Below are positions 5,892-6,606 of a stretch of 6,606 nt of DNA, in pieces. The stretch is from an uncultured Subdoligranulum sp. (lineage in GTDB: Bacteria > Bacillota_A > Clostridia > Oscillospirales > Ruminococcaceae): assembly GCF_937890665.1 (NCBI RefSeq), contig NZ_CALADU010000193.1:1-6606 (forward strand), given 5' to 3'. The notes under the pieces were generated by a model. The model searched no databases, was not told where the DNA came from, and saw nothing but the letters and a program-made list of their open reading frames with translations. The position numbers were made by a program, and so were the translations under genes. The first letter of the stretch is position 1, and every line of letters begins with the position of its first letter.

Positions 5892-6606
5892 AGTTCCAGC
5901 ACCTCGTCTAAATCGTATACGGTATTGATCTTGCCGGACAGCACGCTGACCAGCTTGGGTTCTTCCTTCATCACCCGGATCACGGTGGGCCGGGAGTCAT
6001 CGATCTCGCTGGCTTTCAGGATGGGCTTCATGCTGAACAGGCTGCTGTGGTAGGCAAAGCCGTATTCTTCTTTCAGGTATTTCCGGGCCAGACGGCTCAT
6101 GTAGGGCCAAGCACTGGCGGGTTTGGCCGGGCATTCGTTGCAGTTGTACAGGTTGCCCGGCCCGCACAGGCCGCCGCTCTGCTGCTGACAGGGGAAGGTC
6201 GCCACACTGTCGTAGCTGGTCTCGTGAGGAGTAAAAGTCACGCTGGTCAGGCTGTGCAGCCCGGTCTGACCAAAGGGCATCAGACTGAAAAACGGTCCGT
6301 CCATCACGGTGATGCCGGTGCGCTTCAGCCGTTCATCCACCGTGCAGAGGATGATCTCGCACTTTTCGTACTTGATCTGGAAGGGGGGCAGCCCCAACAG
6401 GGCATGGACGTCGTTTACCCCCGCATAGGTAGCGTTGAGCAGATAGGGGGCTTCGGCGGTGATCTCCCCTGCCGTGACCTGCCACGCCTTCCCCACCGTC
6501 TGGATGCGCTCCGGCTTATGGCCGTAGAGCACCGTCACGTTGGGCAGTTTGGCCAGTTGTTCCAAAAACCACTTTTTCAGCACCTGCGCGTCGTAGGTGT
6601 ACTCGG
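5888..6606 (-). CDS. FAD-dependent oxidoreductase (DAO/amino-acid-oxidase-like), C-terminal part, 5' end outside window
   Basis: 238 residues are visible, and the frame is open to the window edge, continuing upstream of an internal GTG (6583), so that GTG is not taken as the start. The FAD-binding Rossmann motif lies outside the window. What is seen fits the substrate-domain half of a DAO-type flavoprotein: a beta-strand block around a NATYAGVND stretch (57-65), which resembles the strand after which these enzymes close the FAD site; a GPFFSLMPFG stretch; and a C-terminal SGKINTVYDLDEVLEL end. Between them is a cysteine cluster at visible residues 139, 147, 155 and 158 (C-x7-C-x7-C-x2-C), which could bind zinc or an Fe-S cluster. 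The stop overlaps the next gene's start (GTGA), placing the protein in the same expression unit as the sugar-transfer genes. By inference it oxidises a sugar- or amino-acid-derived intermediate; the substrate is unknown. The flavoprotein assignment rests on partial sequence and is moderately secure. Confidence 0.75.
   Translation of the reverse strand, partial: EYTYDAQVLKKWFLEQLAKLPNVTVLYGHKPERIQTVGKAWQVTAGEITAEAPYLLNATYAGVNDVHALLGLPPFQIKYEKCEIILCTVDERLKRTGITVMDGPFFSLMPFGQTGLHSLTSVTFTPHETSYDSVATFPCQQQSGGLCGPGNLYNCNECPAKPASAWPYMSRLARKYLKEEYGFAYHSSLFSMKPILKASEIDDSRPTVIRVMKEEPKLVSVLSGKINTVYDLDEVLEL
5901..5905 (-). promoter_or_regulatory. Ribosome binding site of the glycosyltransferase gene (GTG start)
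   Basis: Minus strand GAGGT, 9 bases before the GTG at 5891, within the last codons of the upstream oxidoreductase gene. It supports the GTG as the real start, since no ATG exists in frame near the N-terminus of the GT-A domain. Confidence 0.65.

Overview
This window is one strand-uniform block of seven genes, all on the minus strand and so transcribed from high to low coordinates. The outer two are cut by the window edges. Base composition is GC-rich by eye except for the last ~60 bases at the left edge, and genes are tightly packed with AGGAG/GAGG-type ribosome binding sites. The gene set (HI0933-family flavoprotein, cmk, plsC, ispH with the reductive MEP-pathway enzyme) points to a GC-rich member of the Clostridia, most likely a gut Oscillospiraceae/Ruminococcaceae relative such as Faecalibacterium, Gemmiger or Subdoligranulum. 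That placement is inference from protein style and gene order, not from a marker search.

Reading in the direction of transcription: (1) 6606-5888, the C-terminal part of a DAO-like FAD-dependent oxidoreductase carrying a four-cysteine cluster; (2) 5891-4980, a family 2 glycosyltransferase with two C-terminal membrane helices; (3) 4983-3289, a large polytopic membrane protein with an Asp-Asp-Glu in its first presumed outer loop and a ~210-residue soluble segment, plausibly a GT-C type glycosyltransferase; (4) 3292-2066, a YhiN/HI0933-family FAD oxidoreductase; (5) 2004-1342, cytidylate kinase; (6) 1324-602, a PlsC-type acyltransferase; (7) 577-1, the N-terminal ~192 residues of IspH.

Genes 1 to 4 are joined by three successive 4-base stop/start overlaps (GTGA, ATGA, ATGA). 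Genes 4 to 7 are separated by gaps of 61, 17 and 24 bases with no recognisable terminator or internal promoter. The simplest reading is one long transcript. No tRNA, rRNA, CRISPR array, insertion sequence or other mobile element was seen, and no stretch over 300 bases lacks a gene.

Functionally, genes 4 to 7 are a housekeeping set: CMP phosphorylation toward CTP, phosphatidic acid synthesis, and isoprenoid precursor synthesis. Genes 1 to 3 look like an accessory cell-envelope sugar module. The link, by inference, is the envelope: isoprenoid lipid carriers and phospholipids on one side and lipid-linked sugar transfer on the other. The part most worth following is the glycosyltransferase/membrane-protein pair, which resembles two parts of a three-component transmembrane glycosylation system but has a degenerate DXD motif and an uncharacterised membrane partner.
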